Source: Tropicibacter alexandrii (lineage in GTDB: Bacteria > Pseudomonadota > Alphaproteobacteria > Rhodobacterales > Rhodobacteraceae). From it: 64,000 bases of DNA. The notes beneath the pieces were generated by a model. It searched no databases. It saw only the letters and a list, made by a program, of their open reading frames with translations, and was not told the origin of the DNA. The stretch is from the NCBI RefSeq assembly GCF_003667315.2, contig NZ_RCTZ02000005.1, forward strand, positions 248,001 through 312,000, read 5' to 3'. Positions 15,708 to 23,748 of the stretch are shown in pieces (the first letter of the stretch is position 1; the number at the start of each line of letters is the position of its first letter). A program made the position numbers and the translations under genes.

Positions 15708-16712
15708 ATGAACAAGTTTCTGATGTCCGCCGCGGCGGCAGCACTGGCCGTGACCGGCGCAACCGGCGCCATGGCAGCCTGCGACGATGGCGAAATCGTC
15801 ATCAAGTTCAGCCACGTCACCAACACCGACAAGCACCCCAAGGGCATCGCCGCGACGATGTTCCAAGAGCGCGTCAACGAAGAGATGAACGGCAAGGCCT
15901 GTGTCGAGGTCTTCCCGAACTCGACGCTGTACAACGATGACCAGGTGCTCGAGGCGATGCTGAACGGCGACGTGCAGATGGCCGCGCCCTCGCTGTCGAA
16001 ATTCGAGCAGTTCACCAAGCAGTTCCGCATCTTCGACCTGCCGTTCATGTTCAAGAACATCGAGGCGGTCGACGCGTTCCAAAGCTCGGATGCCGGTCAG
16101 GCGATGAAGGAATCGATGGTGCGTCGTGGTCTGCTGGGCCTGCAGTTCTGGCACAACGGCATGAAGCAGATGTCGGCCAACAAGCCGTTGAACTCGCCGT
16201 CGGATGCAGCCGGTCTGAAGTTCCGCGTGCAGCCGTCTGACGTGATCAAGGCGCAGATGGAAGCGATCGGCGTGTCGCCCCAGCCGATGGCCTTCTCCGA
16301 GGTGTACGGCGCGCTGCAGACCGGCGTCGTCGACGGTCAGGAAAACACCTGGTCCAACATCTACGGCCAGAAGTTCTTCGAGGTGCAGGACGGCATCACC
16401 GAGACCAACCACGGCATTATCGACTACATGGTCGTGACCTCGGTCGATTGGTGGGACAGCCTGCCCGAGGACGTGCGCACCCAGTTGGCCACCATCCTCG
16501 AAGAGGTCACCACCGAGCGCAACGCCGCCGTGGGCCAGGTCGATTCTGATGCGCGCCAGGCGATCCTGGATGCCGGGTCGACCATCCGCGAGCTGGACGC
16601 CGAACAGCGTCAGGCCTGGGTCGATGCGATGATGCCGGTCTGGGACCAGTTCAAAGAGGACGTTGGTCAGGAAAACATCGACGCCGCGCAGTCGATCAAC
16701 GCCAACTTCTGA
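15708..16712 (+). CDS. dctP: TRAP transporter substrate-binding protein DctP
   Basis: 334 residues with a signal peptide ending near residue 24 (ATGAMAAC). DctP-family features include the N-terminal IVIKFSHVTNTDKHPKG, the central LKFRVQPSDVIKAQMEAIG with the conserved Arg that binds the substrate carboxylate, and VDGQENTWSNIYGQKFFEVQ. It captures C4-dicarboxylates or related organic acids in the periplasm and delivers them to DctQM. It has a strong ribosome site (GGGAGGA). A stable hairpin and two palindromes lie between this gene and dctQ, which fits the usual higher expression of the binding protein. Confidence 0.95.
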   Translation: MNKFLMSAAAAALAVTGATGAMAACDDGEIVIKFSHVTNTDKHPKGIAATMFQERVNEEMNGKACVEVFPNSTLYNDDQVLEAMLNGDVQMAAPSLSKFEQFTKQFRIFDLPFMFKNIEAVDAFQSSDAGQAMKESMVRRGLLGLQFWHNGMKQMSANKPLNSPSDAAGLKFRVQPSDVIKAQMEAIGVSPQPMAFSEVYGALQTGVVDGQENTWSNIYGQKFFEVQDGITETNHGIIDYMVVTSVDWWDSLPEDVRTQLATILEEVTTERNAAVGQVDSDARQAILDAGSTIRELDAEQRQAWVDAMMPVWDQFKEDVGQENIDAAQSINANF

Positions 16713-16721
16713 TTTGAAGAG

Positions 16722-16746
16722 GCCCGGTCCCTGTCAGGGGCCGGGC
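16722..16746 (+). terminator. GC-rich intercistronic hairpin after dctP
   Basis: GCCCGGTCCCT and AGGGGCCGGGC form an 11-bp stem with one G-T wobble around a 3-base loop. No T-run follows. It starts 9 bases after the dctP stop and probably works as an attenuator or mRNA 3'-end stabiliser rather than as a full terminator. Confidence 0.55.
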
Positions 16747-16768
16747 ACGCACCGTTGGGGTGCGAGGT

Positions 16769-16814
16769 GCAAAGTCCTTCGAAGGACTTTGCCAAAAGTT
16801 TTCGAAAACTTTTG
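16769..16814. repeat. S repeat, copy 1 (two adjacent palindromes)
   Basis: A perfect 24-bp palindrome centred on TTCGAA (16769-16792, arm GCAAAGTCCTTC) is followed by a perfect 22-bp palindrome (16793-16814, arm CAAAAGTTTTC). It lies between dctP and dctQ. Confidence 0.85.
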
Positions 16815-16875
16815 CGCCCGCGGGCCGGAAGGGCGTGCCTTTCGGTCCTACGGTCGCATTGCCCGGGAGGGGGAC

Positions 16876-17562
16876 ATGTCCACGAAACCGCCCTCATCCA
16901 TGCTTGGCCAAGCGGTCAACGAGCTGGAAGAGACCCTGATCGCGCTGATCCTCGGCGCCATGACGATCATCACCTTTGTCAATGTCGTGCTGCGCTACGG
17001 CTTCAACACCGGCCTCACTTGGGGGCTGGAGGTGACGCTGTTCCTCTTTGCCTGGCTGGTGCTGTTCGGCATCTCCTATGCTGTCAAGGTCACGGCCCAT
17101 CTGGGCGTCGATGCACTGGTCAACGTCTTCCCGCCGCATGTGCGCAAGACGCTGGCCCTGATCGCCGCCGCTTTGTGCCTGATCTACGCGGTGCTGCTGC
17201 TGAAGGGGGCCTGGGACTACTGGGCCAACTTTGCCAATCTGCCACAGACGACCGGGCGCTGGTTCCCGACCGGCTTCGAGGAGATGCGGCGCACCTCCTA
17301 TCGCGGCTGGTACGAGGTTCTGGAAACGCCCATGCCGGAGTGGCTGCGTTTTCTCGAACCCTTGATGAACGAGGGCGAACACTACGAGAAGATCCCGCGC
17401 TTCATCCCCTATGCGATCCTGCCCATCGGCATGGCGCTGTTGCTGTTCCGGTTGGTGCAGGCCACGATCCGCATCTGGACCGGCGAGGCCCAAGGCCTGA
17501 TCGCCTCCCACGAAGCCGAAGACGCCATCGATGACGTCAAGCACATGAACCGCGAGGACTGA
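16876..17562 (+). CDS. dctQ: TRAP transporter small permease DctQ
   Basis: 228 residues from the ATG at 16876, with GGGAGGGGG just upstream. The longer upstream frame reads through the repeats and is rejected. Hydrophobic segments at about residues 22-42, 55-75, 90-110 and 185-205 match the four-helix DctQ fold. WGLEVTLFLFAWLVLFGISY is a typical core segment. It has an extra loop (about 115-175) that is longer than in minimal DctQ proteins. DctQ forms the membrane complex with DctM. Four bases separate it from dctM. Confidence 0.93.
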   Translation: MSTKPPSSMLGQAVNELEETLIALILGAMTIITFVNVVLRYGFNTGLTWGLEVTLFLFAWLVLFGISYAVKVTAHLGVDALVNVFPPHVRKTLALIAAALCLIYAVLLLKGAWDYWANFANLPQTTGRWFPTGFEEMRRTSYRGWYEVLETPMPEWLRFLEPLMNEGEHYEKIPRFIPYAILPIGMALLLFRLVQATIRIWTGEAQGLIASHEAEDAIDDVKHMNRED

Positions 17563-17566
17563 GCGC

Positions 17567-18985
17567 ATGGAAGTCGCAATCCTGTTTATCCTCGTCATCA
17601 GCCTGATGCTGATCGGCGTGCCCATCGCGATCTCGCTTGGGCTGGCGTCGACGCTGTTCCTGCTGGTGCTGTCGGATGCCTCGCTGGCCTCGGTCGCGCA
17701 ATCGCTGTTTCAGGCGATGGCCGGGCATTACACCCTGCTGGCGATCCCGTTCTTCATCCTTGCCTCGTCTTTCATGTCCACGGGCGGTGTGGCGCAGCGG
17801 ATCATCCGGTTTTCCATCGCCTGCGTGGGGCATCTGCGCGGCGGTCTGGCGATCTCGGGCGTGTTTGCCTGCATGATCTTTGCCGCGCTGTCGGGCTCGT
17901 CTCCGGCGACGGTGGTGGCCATTGGCTCGATCGTGATCGCGGCCATGCGGCAGGCGGGCTATACCAAGGAGTTCGCAGCCGGCGTCATAGCCAATGCGGG
18001 CACCTTGGGAATCCTGATCCCGCCATCCATCGTGATGGTGGTCTATGCCTCGGCCACGGATGTGTCTGTTGGCCGGATGTTCCTTGCGGGCATCATCCCG
18101 GGCCTGCTGGCGGGCACGATGCTGATGGTGACGATCTATGTCATGGCGCATCTGCGCGGCATGCCCAAGGGCGAATGGAAGGGCTGGGGCGAGATCGCAT
18201 CGAGCTTTGCCGATGCGTTCTGGGGCCTGATGCTGATCGCGATCATCATGATCGGGATCTACGGCATCCCCGGTGTCACCGGCGCGATCTTCACGCCGAC
18301 CGAAGCGGCTGCCGTGGCCTCTGTCTATGCGTTCCTCGTGGCGTGTTTCGTCTATCGCGACATGGGGCCGCTGAACGAGGAAAAGAACGGGCGCAAGATC
18401 AACCTGCTGGACAAGCCCATCGCGCTGGTCACGGCCTTCTTCCACCGCGACACCAAGAACACGCTGTTCGAGGCGGGCAAGCTGACCGTGACGCTGATGT
18501 TCATCATCGCCAACGCGCTGATCCTCAAGCACGTGCTGACCGACGAGCAGATCCCGCAAAAGATCGCCACGGCGATGCTGGATGCGGGGCTTGGTCCGGT
18601 GATGTTCCTGATCGTGGTGAACGTGATCCTGCTGATCGGCGGTCAGTTCATGGAGCCCTCGGGCCTGATCGTGATCGTCGCACCGCTGGTCTTCCCGATC
18701 GCGCTGGAACTGGGCATCGACCCGATCCATCTGGGCATCATCATGGTGGTGAACATGGAAATCGGGATGATCACGCCGCCAGTTGGCTTGAACCTGTTCG
18801 TCACCTCGGGTGTGGCGGGGATGCCGATGATGAACGTGGTGCGCGCGGCGCTGCCCTTCCTTGCAGTGCTTTTCGTGTTCCTGATCATGGTCACGTATAT
18901 CCCGCAGCTGTCGCTGTGGATCCCGGACATGCAGATGGGGCCGGAATGTTTCCCCGGCATGGAAACCGCGCGCTGTCCCGGGTGA
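17567..18985 (+). CDS. dctM: TRAP transporter large permease DctM
   Basis: 472 residues with about 12-13 hydrophobic segments. Family signatures seen are GVPIAISLGLASTLFLLV near the start, IPFFILASSFMSTGGVAQRI, ANAGTLGILIPPSIVMVVYA and ITPPVGLNLFVTSGVAGMPM. The two IPPS/TPPVGLN repeats correspond to the substrate and sodium sites of TRAP transporters. It imports dicarboxylate-type substrates with sodium ions. It ends the dctBD-dctPQM cluster and is followed by the P2 palindrome and a strong terminator. It is longer than the about 430-residue standard by a loop near residues 225-300. Confidence 0.95.
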   Translation: MEVAILFILVISLMLIGVPIAISLGLASTLFLLVLSDASLASVAQSLFQAMAGHYTLLAIPFFILASSFMSTGGVAQRIIRFSIACVGHLRGGLAISGVFACMIFAALSGSSPATVVAIGSIVIAAMRQAGYTKEFAAGVIANAGTLGILIPPSIVMVVYASATDVSVGRMFLAGIIPGLLAGTMLMVTIYVMAHLRGMPKGEWKGWGEIASSFADAFWGLMLIAIIMIGIYGIPGVTGAIFTPTEAAAVASVYAFLVACFVYRDMGPLNEEKNGRKINLLDKPIALVTAFFHRDTKNTLFEAGKLTVTLMFIIANALILKHVLTDEQIPQKIATAMLDAGLGPVMFLIVVNVILLIGGQFMEPSGLIVIVAPLVFPIALELGIDPIHLGIIMVVNMEIGMITPPVGLNLFVTSGVAGMPMMNVVRAALPFLAVLFVFLIMVTYIPQLSLWIPDMQMGPECFPGMETARCPG

Positions 18986-18991
18986 TCTTGG

Positions 18992-19017
18992 GTAGGATGG
19001 GTGATCACCCATCCTAC
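18992..19017. repeat. P repeat, copy 2
   Basis: Same 26-bp palindrome as at 6764 (half-site GTAGGATGGGTGA), 6 bases downstream of the dctM stop codon and just before the terminator. Confidence 0.95.
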
Positions 19018-19027
19018 TCCAATGAAG

Positions 19028-19060
19028 AACCGCGCCGAGCAAGCCTCGGCGCGGTTTTTC
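19028..19060 (+). terminator. rho-independent terminator after dctM
   Basis: A perfect 12-bp stem AACCGCGCCGAG / CTCGGCGCGGTT, loop CAAGC, followed by a T-run at 19055-19059. Confidence 0.88.
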
Positions 19061-19109
19061 GTTCGGGCGAAAAGTCGCTTCGAAGCGCCTTGTCCGACGC
19101 GGCTTCGAG

Positions 19110-19153
19110 GCGAAAATTCGCATTTTCGCGGCCAAGGCTTTTCGAAAAGCCTT
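19110..19153. repeat. S repeat, copy 2
   Basis: Palindrome GCGAAAAT-TCGC-ATTTTCGC (19110-19129) followed by a perfect 20-bp palindrome with arm AAGGCTTTTC (19134-19153). Further imperfect TTCGAA-centred pieces precede it at 19070-19108. It lies between the dctM terminator and the leftward gene end at 19177. Confidence 0.75.
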
Positions 19154-19176
19154 TGTCTCTGCCGTGGCAGGCGGCG

Positions 19177-19626
19177 CTATTCGATGGTGATGTCGAGCCG
19201 CTGGGTTTCGCCGGTCGTGCCCGGAACCTTCAGGTAGTAGCTGCCCGGCTTGAGCGCGATAAAGCCGATCTCCATCTCGCCCGCCTCGTCGAATTCGACC
19301 GAATCCAGACCCAGCGGACGGATTTCCAGACCCTCGACGACGATCTCGTCGATCCAGATGGCGCGGAAGAATTCCGGGCCGATCAGCGCCAGTTCCTGGC
19401 TGCCATCGCCCTGTATCTCGAATTCGTAATAGGTGCCGGATTTCAGCACCCAAGGGGCGTCCGACAGGGGCATGCCCGCCGACAGGATGACCGGCGGCAG
19501 GTCTTCTTTGTTCTTGGCAGACAGCAGCCCGGCCATGCCAAAGCGCGGGGCATCGTCGTCGTCATCGGCCACCGCGGCAAAGGGCAGGGCGGCCATCATC
19601 ATCGCGGCGATCAGGGGTTTCATCAT
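19177..19626 (-). CDS. small acidic exported protein of the PQQ-associated cluster
   Basis: 149 residues with a signal peptide (cleavage near AVADDDDDAP). The mature protein is acidic, with an Asp cluster at its N-terminus and a beta-rich body (SGTYYEFEIQGDGSQELALI and LKPGSYYLKVPGTTGETQRL), a cupredoxin-like or carbohydrate-module-like pattern without a clear copper-ligand set. It is the last of three leftward genes (PQQ-system binding protein, beta-propeller, this gene), separated from the propeller by 20 bases. Cotranscription suggests a periplasmic accessory role in quinoprotein-linked oxidation. No activity can be assigned. Confidence 0.75.
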   Translation of the reverse strand: MMKPLIAAMMMAALPFAAVADDDDDAPRFGMAGLLSAKNKEDLPPVILSAGMPLSDAPWVLKSGTYYEFEIQGDGSQELALIGPEFFRAIWIDEIVVEGLEIRPLGLDSVEFDEAGEMEIGFIALKPGSYYLKVPGTTGETQRLDITIE

Positions 19627-19646
19627 CGGTCTCTCTCCTCGTGCGT

Positions 19647-20609
19647 TCAGTTCGTCGGGCGGAAGGCCGCGCCCCAGGGGAAGCGCCCGACCTTGATGCT
19701 CTTGATCGGCTTGTTCGTGGCGGTGTCGATCACCGTCACGTCGCCGGAGATCCCGTTCGTGGTGAACAGCAGCGACTTGTCCGCATTGAAATCCATGTGC
19801 CAGACGCGACGGCCGACGAGGATGTAGTCCTCGACCTCGAAAGTCTCGGCATTGACCACGGCGACATGGTTGGACGGGCCGAGCGCCACATAGGCATGGG
19901 TTTCATCGGGGCCGAGTTCGAACCCCACCGGTTGGACGCGGTCGGGGTGGATATTGGGCAACTTGAAGGAAATCTTGGCCTTTTCCGCCTGCGTTTCCAC
20001 GTCGAAGACCGAGATCGTGCCGCCGATCTCAGAGCTGACCCACAATTCCGTCCCGCCCTTCAGGAATTCGGCGTGGCGCGGGCGGCTATCGACCAGCGTA
20101 TTGGCAAAGATCGCCTTTTCGTCGGTGTCGATCCAATGCGCCATGTTGGTGGTCTCGGATGTGGTGATGACGATCTTGCCGTCGGGGCTGACGGCCATGC
20201 CCTCGGGTTCGATGCCCACGTCGATCTGTTCGACCACCGTCCGGGTTTTGACATCGACCACGGTGGTGATCGCGTCATCCTCGTTGGCGATGTAGAGATG
20301 CCTGTTGTCCGGATGCAGGACGAATTGTTCCGGGTCCTCGCCAGAGGGCAGGTCGTGCAGGATTTCGCCCGAGACCGGGTCCATCACCTGCACGGCGTCG
20401 CTGTCGGAGGCGCAGATATAGACGACGGAATAGTCCTTAGAAAAGGTGATGCCGCGCGGGCGTTCGCCGGTTGGGATGGTGCGGGTGACTTCGAGGGTTT
20501 CGATGTCGATCACGCTGATCGTGTCGTCCTTTTCGTTCGTCACCCAGATTTCGTCGGCATAGGCCGGGGTCATCATCAGCAGCGTGGCAAGGGCGGTGGT
20601 CAGTTTCAT
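19647..20609 (-). CDS. PQQ-dependent catabolism-associated beta-propeller protein
   Basis: 320 residues from the ATG at 20609. The N-terminus (KLTTALATLLMMTPAYADE) is a signal peptide. The mature chain is made of YVTN-like blades such as EIWVTNEKDDTISVIDIETL, HLYIANEDDAITTVVDVKTR and LLFTTNGISGDVTVIDTATN, about seven in all. Family knowledge: this propeller family (the PQQ_ABC_repeats type) occurs in clusters for PQQ-dependent alcohol oxidation with an ABC-type binding protein and cytochrome c-550; no enzymatic role is established. An upstream frame extension through the R repeat and into the next gene is rejected. Confidence 0.88.
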   Translation of the reverse strand: MKLTTALATLLMMTPAYADEIWVTNEKDDTISVIDIETLEVTRTIPTGERPRGITFSKDYSVVYICASDSDAVQVMDPVSGEILHDLPSGEDPEQFVLHPDNRHLYIANEDDAITTVVDVKTRTVVEQIDVGIEPEGMAVSPDGKIVITTSETTNMAHWIDTDEKAIFANTLVDSRPRHAEFLKGGTELWVSSEIGGTISVFDVETQAEKAKISFKLPNIHPDRVQPVGFELGPDETHAYVALGPSNHVAVVNAETFEVEDYILVGRRVWHMDFNADKSLLFTTNGISGDVTVIDTATNKPIKSIKVGRFPWGAAFRPTN

Positions 20610-20638
20610 GATGGCGGTCCTTGTTGAGATGTCGGAGC

Positions 20639-20692
20639 GAGGGGCCAGCCCCTCGCGCTCCCCGAGGTTTTTGGAGACCAAAGAAGCAAGGG
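20639..20692 (+). repeat. R repeat, copy c
   Basis: GAGGGGCCAGCCCCTCGCGC then CCCCGAGGTTTTTGGAGACC and AAAGAAGCAAGGG. It lies between two leftward genes of the PQQ-associated operon. Confidence 0.7.
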
Positions 20693-21850
20693 TCACTCGA
20701 AGGCCGAGCAGCCGCTTTCGGGTTGGTCGAGGCCGAGCGTGTCGAGTTCGGTGCGCTGGTGCAGGAAGCCTTCGAGCGGGGCCTGCGCCACCAGCGCGCC
20801 GCGATGGGTGAGCGGCATCGGCTGGCGCATCTGCCCGTTCCAGCTGCGGAAGGTCTGGGGGCGGCCCTTGAAGCCAGCCAGTTCGAAATCCGGCCCGAGG
20901 ATGTAGCTGCGCAGGGTGGCCGGGTCGTCGGATTTCGTGCGGGTGGCGGCCTCGCCCAAGGAGCGCAGGGCGGCCCACGCGGCGTAGTCGATATCCTGCA
21001 TGGGGCGATCTGCCAGATCCTCGAAGCGGGATTGCAATTGCGCCGCGCCCCATTGTTCGACCACGCGGTCCCAGGCATGGGCGGTCAGGCCTTCGGACCC
21101 GGCCACGGGGCGCGGACGCCATGTGTTGAACGGGATGTAGCGAGCAAAGTCGTTGGCCTCGTCGGCGACCAGAAGCACATCGTAGTCGCCCAGATCCTGC
21201 GTGAACAGGGGCACCTCTTGCGACGCGTTGCGCCGCATGTCGGCATCGAAGGCCCAGGTCTTGCGCGCGCCGATCTTCAGTCCGAACTTGCGGGCCGAGG
21301 CGTCGAGCGCCGTGGCAAAGGCGCGATCATCGGCGGCCTCGCCCTCGATCAGGGCAATGTCGGTCCAGCGGCGGGCGGTGAAGAACTGCATGAGCGCGTC
21401 CGCCTTCATCGCCCGTGACGGCAGGGTGTGCAGCAGGTTGGCGCGGCATCCGCTGGCGCGCAGCAGGGTGTCCGGGGCAGAAGCGTTGAACAGCAGCGCG
21501 CCTGTGGCCTGCGGCAGGTCGGCGGCGGCGGTTTGCAGCGTCGCGGGCGCGTCGAGAACGAGATAGGGCGTGCGTTCGAGCGCGCGGGCGGCGGCGGCGG
21601 GAAAATCGCCGCCCTCGGGCACGGTGACCTCTTCGAGGGTCCAGGTCTGGCCCAGAAACCGCCCCGTGGTGGCGTTGTCGGCCAAACCCAGTTCGGCACC
21701 ACGCCAGCCAAGATCTTCGGGAACGGGGTCGAGGTTGGACAGGGTCGGCGGCGGCGCAACCGCCTGCCGCAGGTAGATCACCGAGATTTCCTGTGCCGCC
21801 GCGGGAAGGGCCATCACGCCCGCCAGCAGCGCTGCCGTCAGTATACGCAT
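20693..21850 (-). CDS. periplasmic ABC-type binding protein of the PQQ-alcohol dehydrogenase system
   Basis: 385 residues from the ATG at 21850 (GAGGA upstream), with a signal peptide ending AAAQE. The mature N-terminus EISVIYLRQAVAPPPTLSNL then NATTGRFLGQTWTLEEV is characteristic of the PQQ_ABC_bind family, related to branched-chain amino-acid binding proteins. Family knowledge: members are encoded with PQQ-dependent alcohol dehydrogenases and often with an ABC-2 type exporter. The ligand is unknown. It is the first gene of the leftward operon, divergent from pedF-like cytochrome c with a 169-base control region. No matching ATPase is in the window. Confidence 0.88.
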   Translation of the reverse strand: MRILTAALLAGVMALPAAAQEISVIYLRQAVAPPPTLSNLDPVPEDLGWRGAELGLADNATTGRFLGQTWTLEEVTVPEGGDFPAAAARALERTPYLVLDAPATLQTAAADLPQATGALLFNASAPDTLLRASGCRANLLHTLPSRAMKADALMQFFTARRWTDIALIEGEAADDRAFATALDASARKFGLKIGARKTWAFDADMRRNASQEVPLFTQDLGDYDVLLVADEANDFARYIPFNTWRPRPVAGSEGLTAHAWDRVVEQWGAAQLQSRFEDLADRPMQDIDYAAWAALRSLGEAATRTKSDDPATLRSYILGPDFELAGFKGRPQTFRSWNGQMRQPMPLTHRGALVAQAPLEGFLHQRTELDTLGLDQPESGCSAFE

Positions 21851-22019
21851 CTTCGTCCTCCCGGCAGCAAGGTGGGGTGCGGGGCAGCGGCGCTCAATAC
21901 GACCATGGTCTGTCTCGTGCCGCCGGTTTCCCCACGAAAGTCCAATGGCACCCCGGCGCGGCATTGGCCTAGACAAGGGTCAACGCGACAGACACCCGAA
22001 ACTGGGAGGAGACCCCGTG

Positions 22020-22688
22020 ATGAAGACCCCGATGCTGACGATCCTCGCGGCCGCCGTGCCGGTGATGCTGATGGCCCATGGCGACGTGGCGCCCCAAGCC
22101 GTCGACACGACCGGCCTGCCCGCGGTGGGCGAGGAATGGCTGACCGAGAACCCCTACCGCGCCGAGGCTGCGGGTGAAGACGTCTGGGCGACGGCGGTGG
22201 AGATCGGCGCCTCCGGCTACAACCAGAACTGCGCGCGCTGCCACGGGCTCGAGGTGATCTCGGGCGGGTTGGCGCCCGATCTGCGCTATCTCGAGGCCGA
22301 GGAATATGGTGACGAGTGGTTCATCGAACGCTTCCGTCACGGCTATACCCAGAACGGTACGACCAAGATGCCGGCCTTCGGCGAGCTTCTGGGGCAGGAG
22401 GCCGCGTGGGCGATCCGCACCTATGTCGAGACCCGCCCCGACGATGACAGCATGGCCGAGGTGTCGGACGAGTTGAAGGGCATCCGCGATCAACTGGTGG
22501 CCGGTGACGGCGATGTGGATGCCTTGAAGGTCCGCCTTCAGGAGATCGCCGACGGGATCGAGACGGTCTCTGGTGCGCCGGTGGCGGATTCGGCGGCCAG
22601 CCGCGCGGCGGCGTTGCTCGACGGGACGGGGGACGGCACGCGCCACGCGGCCGAGGCCTTGACCATCGGCCTGTCGGCTGCACACTGA
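22020..22688 (+). CDS. pedF: cytochrome c-550, PedF type
   Basis: 222 residues from the ATG at 22020 (GTG at 22017 is an alternative; both fit GGAGGA). After a short signal peptide (LAAAVPVMLMAHGD), the mature start HGDVAPQAVDTTGLPAVGEE and ENPYR is typical of PedF cytochromes. One heme site CARCH is present, with a probable axial Met in TTKMPAFGE. Family knowledge: PedF accepts electrons from PQQ-dependent ethanol/methanol dehydrogenases in the periplasm. It is the first rightward gene of the cluster. The C-terminal extension (about 150-222) is helical. A quinoprotein dehydrogenase partner is not in the window. Confidence 0.9.
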   Translation: MKTPMLTILAAAVPVMLMAHGDVAPQAVDTTGLPAVGEEWLTENPYRAEAAGEDVWATAVEIGASGYNQNCARCHGLEVISGGLAPDLRYLEAEEYGDEWFIERFRHGYTQNGTTKMPAFGELLGQEAAWAIRTYVETRPDDDSMAEVSDELKGIRDQLVAGDGDVDALKVRLQEIADGIETVSGAPVADSAASRAAALLDGTGDGTRHAAEALTIGLSAAH

Positions 22689-22716
22689 CCTTGGCGCAAG
22701 AGGGAGTGAGACGGTC

Positions 22717-23652
22717 ATGACCGGGCGGGCAAATTTCGTCGAAGAAATTTGCAAGAGCGTGCGAACGCTCTTGGTGGCGGGTGCGGCGGCTTTGGCGCTG
22801 ACCTCGCCCGTGGCTGCGGCGGATCCCTGTGCGGATTACGTGCCGCAGCCCAAGCCGCAGAACGCCTCGCGCGACATCGTCGGGCAGGACATCGACCAGA
22901 TCCGCGAACGCGGCTACATGACCTTCGCGCTCTACGAGGATTTCCCGCCTTATTCCTTCGATGAGGGCGGGAAGGTCACCGGTGTCGATGTGGACATCGC
23001 CCGGCTGATCGCCGAGTTCATCGGTGTCGAGGCCCGCTTCAAGCTGGTCGCGGCAGGCGAGAACCTTGAGGCTGATCTGCGCAACAACATTTGGAAGGGT
23101 CCGGTCGTCGGCGGCGCCGTCTCGAACGTGATGATGCGCATCCCTTATGACAGCAGCTTCAAATGCCGGGTCGAGCAGGCGGTCTTTCCGGGTCAATACC
23201 AAGAGGAACGCATCGCCATTGCCTATCGGATCGACGCCTATCCCGAGGAAAAGCCCGTTCCGGCCTATTTCCGCTTCGATACGGTTGCGGTCGAGAACGA
23301 CTCGCTGTCAGATTTCTACCTGACCAGCTTTGCCGGTGGCCAGACGGCGGCAGGTGTGCGACGGTATCCGACGATGATGCAGGCGATGGAGGCGCTGAAC
23401 GCCGGGGAAACCATGGCTGCCATGGGGCCAAGGGCGCAGCTGGAATATTTCGCGGGCGAGGGCGTGGATATCCATGAACCGCCGCTGCCCGGCTTGGCGA
23501 GGGCGAAATGGCCCTTGGGGACAGCGGTGCATTTCGCGTACCGGCCCCTGTCCTACGAAGTGGGCGATGCCATAGCGGCAGGTCTGGCCGATGGTCGCAT
23601 CGCCGACATCTTCGCGACATACGGTCTGACCCACACGCCGCCGCAATGGTAA
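22717..23652 (+). CDS. xoxJ: XoxJ/MxaJ-like periplasmic binding protein associated with quinoprotein dehydrogenases
   Basis: 311 residues from the ATG at 22717. The fold is that of solute-binding family 3 (YMTFALYEDFPPYSFDEGG, GVDVDIARLIAEFIGVEAR). Family knowledge: XoxJ/MxaJ-like proteins help activate PQQ-dependent alcohol dehydrogenases rather than import solutes. The N-terminus is odd: residues 5-19 are encoded by an S repeat. A GTG at 22759 would give a standard signal peptide (MRTLLVAGAAALALTSPVAA) and put most of the repeat into the leader, so the true start is uncertain. It follows pedF by 28 bases. The gene symbol rests on family similarity and context. Confidence 0.82.
   Translation: MTGRANFVEEICKSVRTLLVAGAAALALTSPVAAADPCADYVPQPKPQNASRDIVGQDIDQIRERGYMTFALYEDFPPYSFDEGGKVTGVDVDIARLIAEFIGVEARFKLVAAGENLEADLRNNIWKGPVVGGAVSNVMMRIPYDSSFKCRVEQAVFPGQYQEERIAIAYRIDAYPEEKPVPAYFRFDTVAVENDSLSDFYLTSFAGGQTAAGVRRYPTMMQAMEALNAGETMAAMGPRAQLEYFAGEGVDIHEPPLPGLARAKWPLGTAVHFAYRPLSYEVGDAIAAGLADGRIADIFATYGLTHTPPQW
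22729..22773. repeat. S repeat, copy 3, in the 5' end of the xoxJ-like gene
   Basis: A 24-bp palindrome with one mismatched pair (22729-22752, arm GCAAATTTC) is joined to a 22-bp palindrome CAAGAGCGT-GCGA-ACGCTCTTG (22752-22773). It has the same two-palindrome architecture as the copy at 16769. Confidence 0.85.
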
Positions 23653-23748
23653 GGCCGGGTCGGGCGCAAACGGCAATTACGCCATTGGTCTAATAGTCCC
23701 GAGGGGGGCGGCGCGCCTAGGCTGCGCATCAAGGAAAGGACGACACCC

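Noticed and set aside
17537-19453. 638-codon minus-strand frame opposite dctM
   Set aside because: Very His/Arg/Asp-rich composition without motifs; it is the reverse shadow of the DctM membrane segments.
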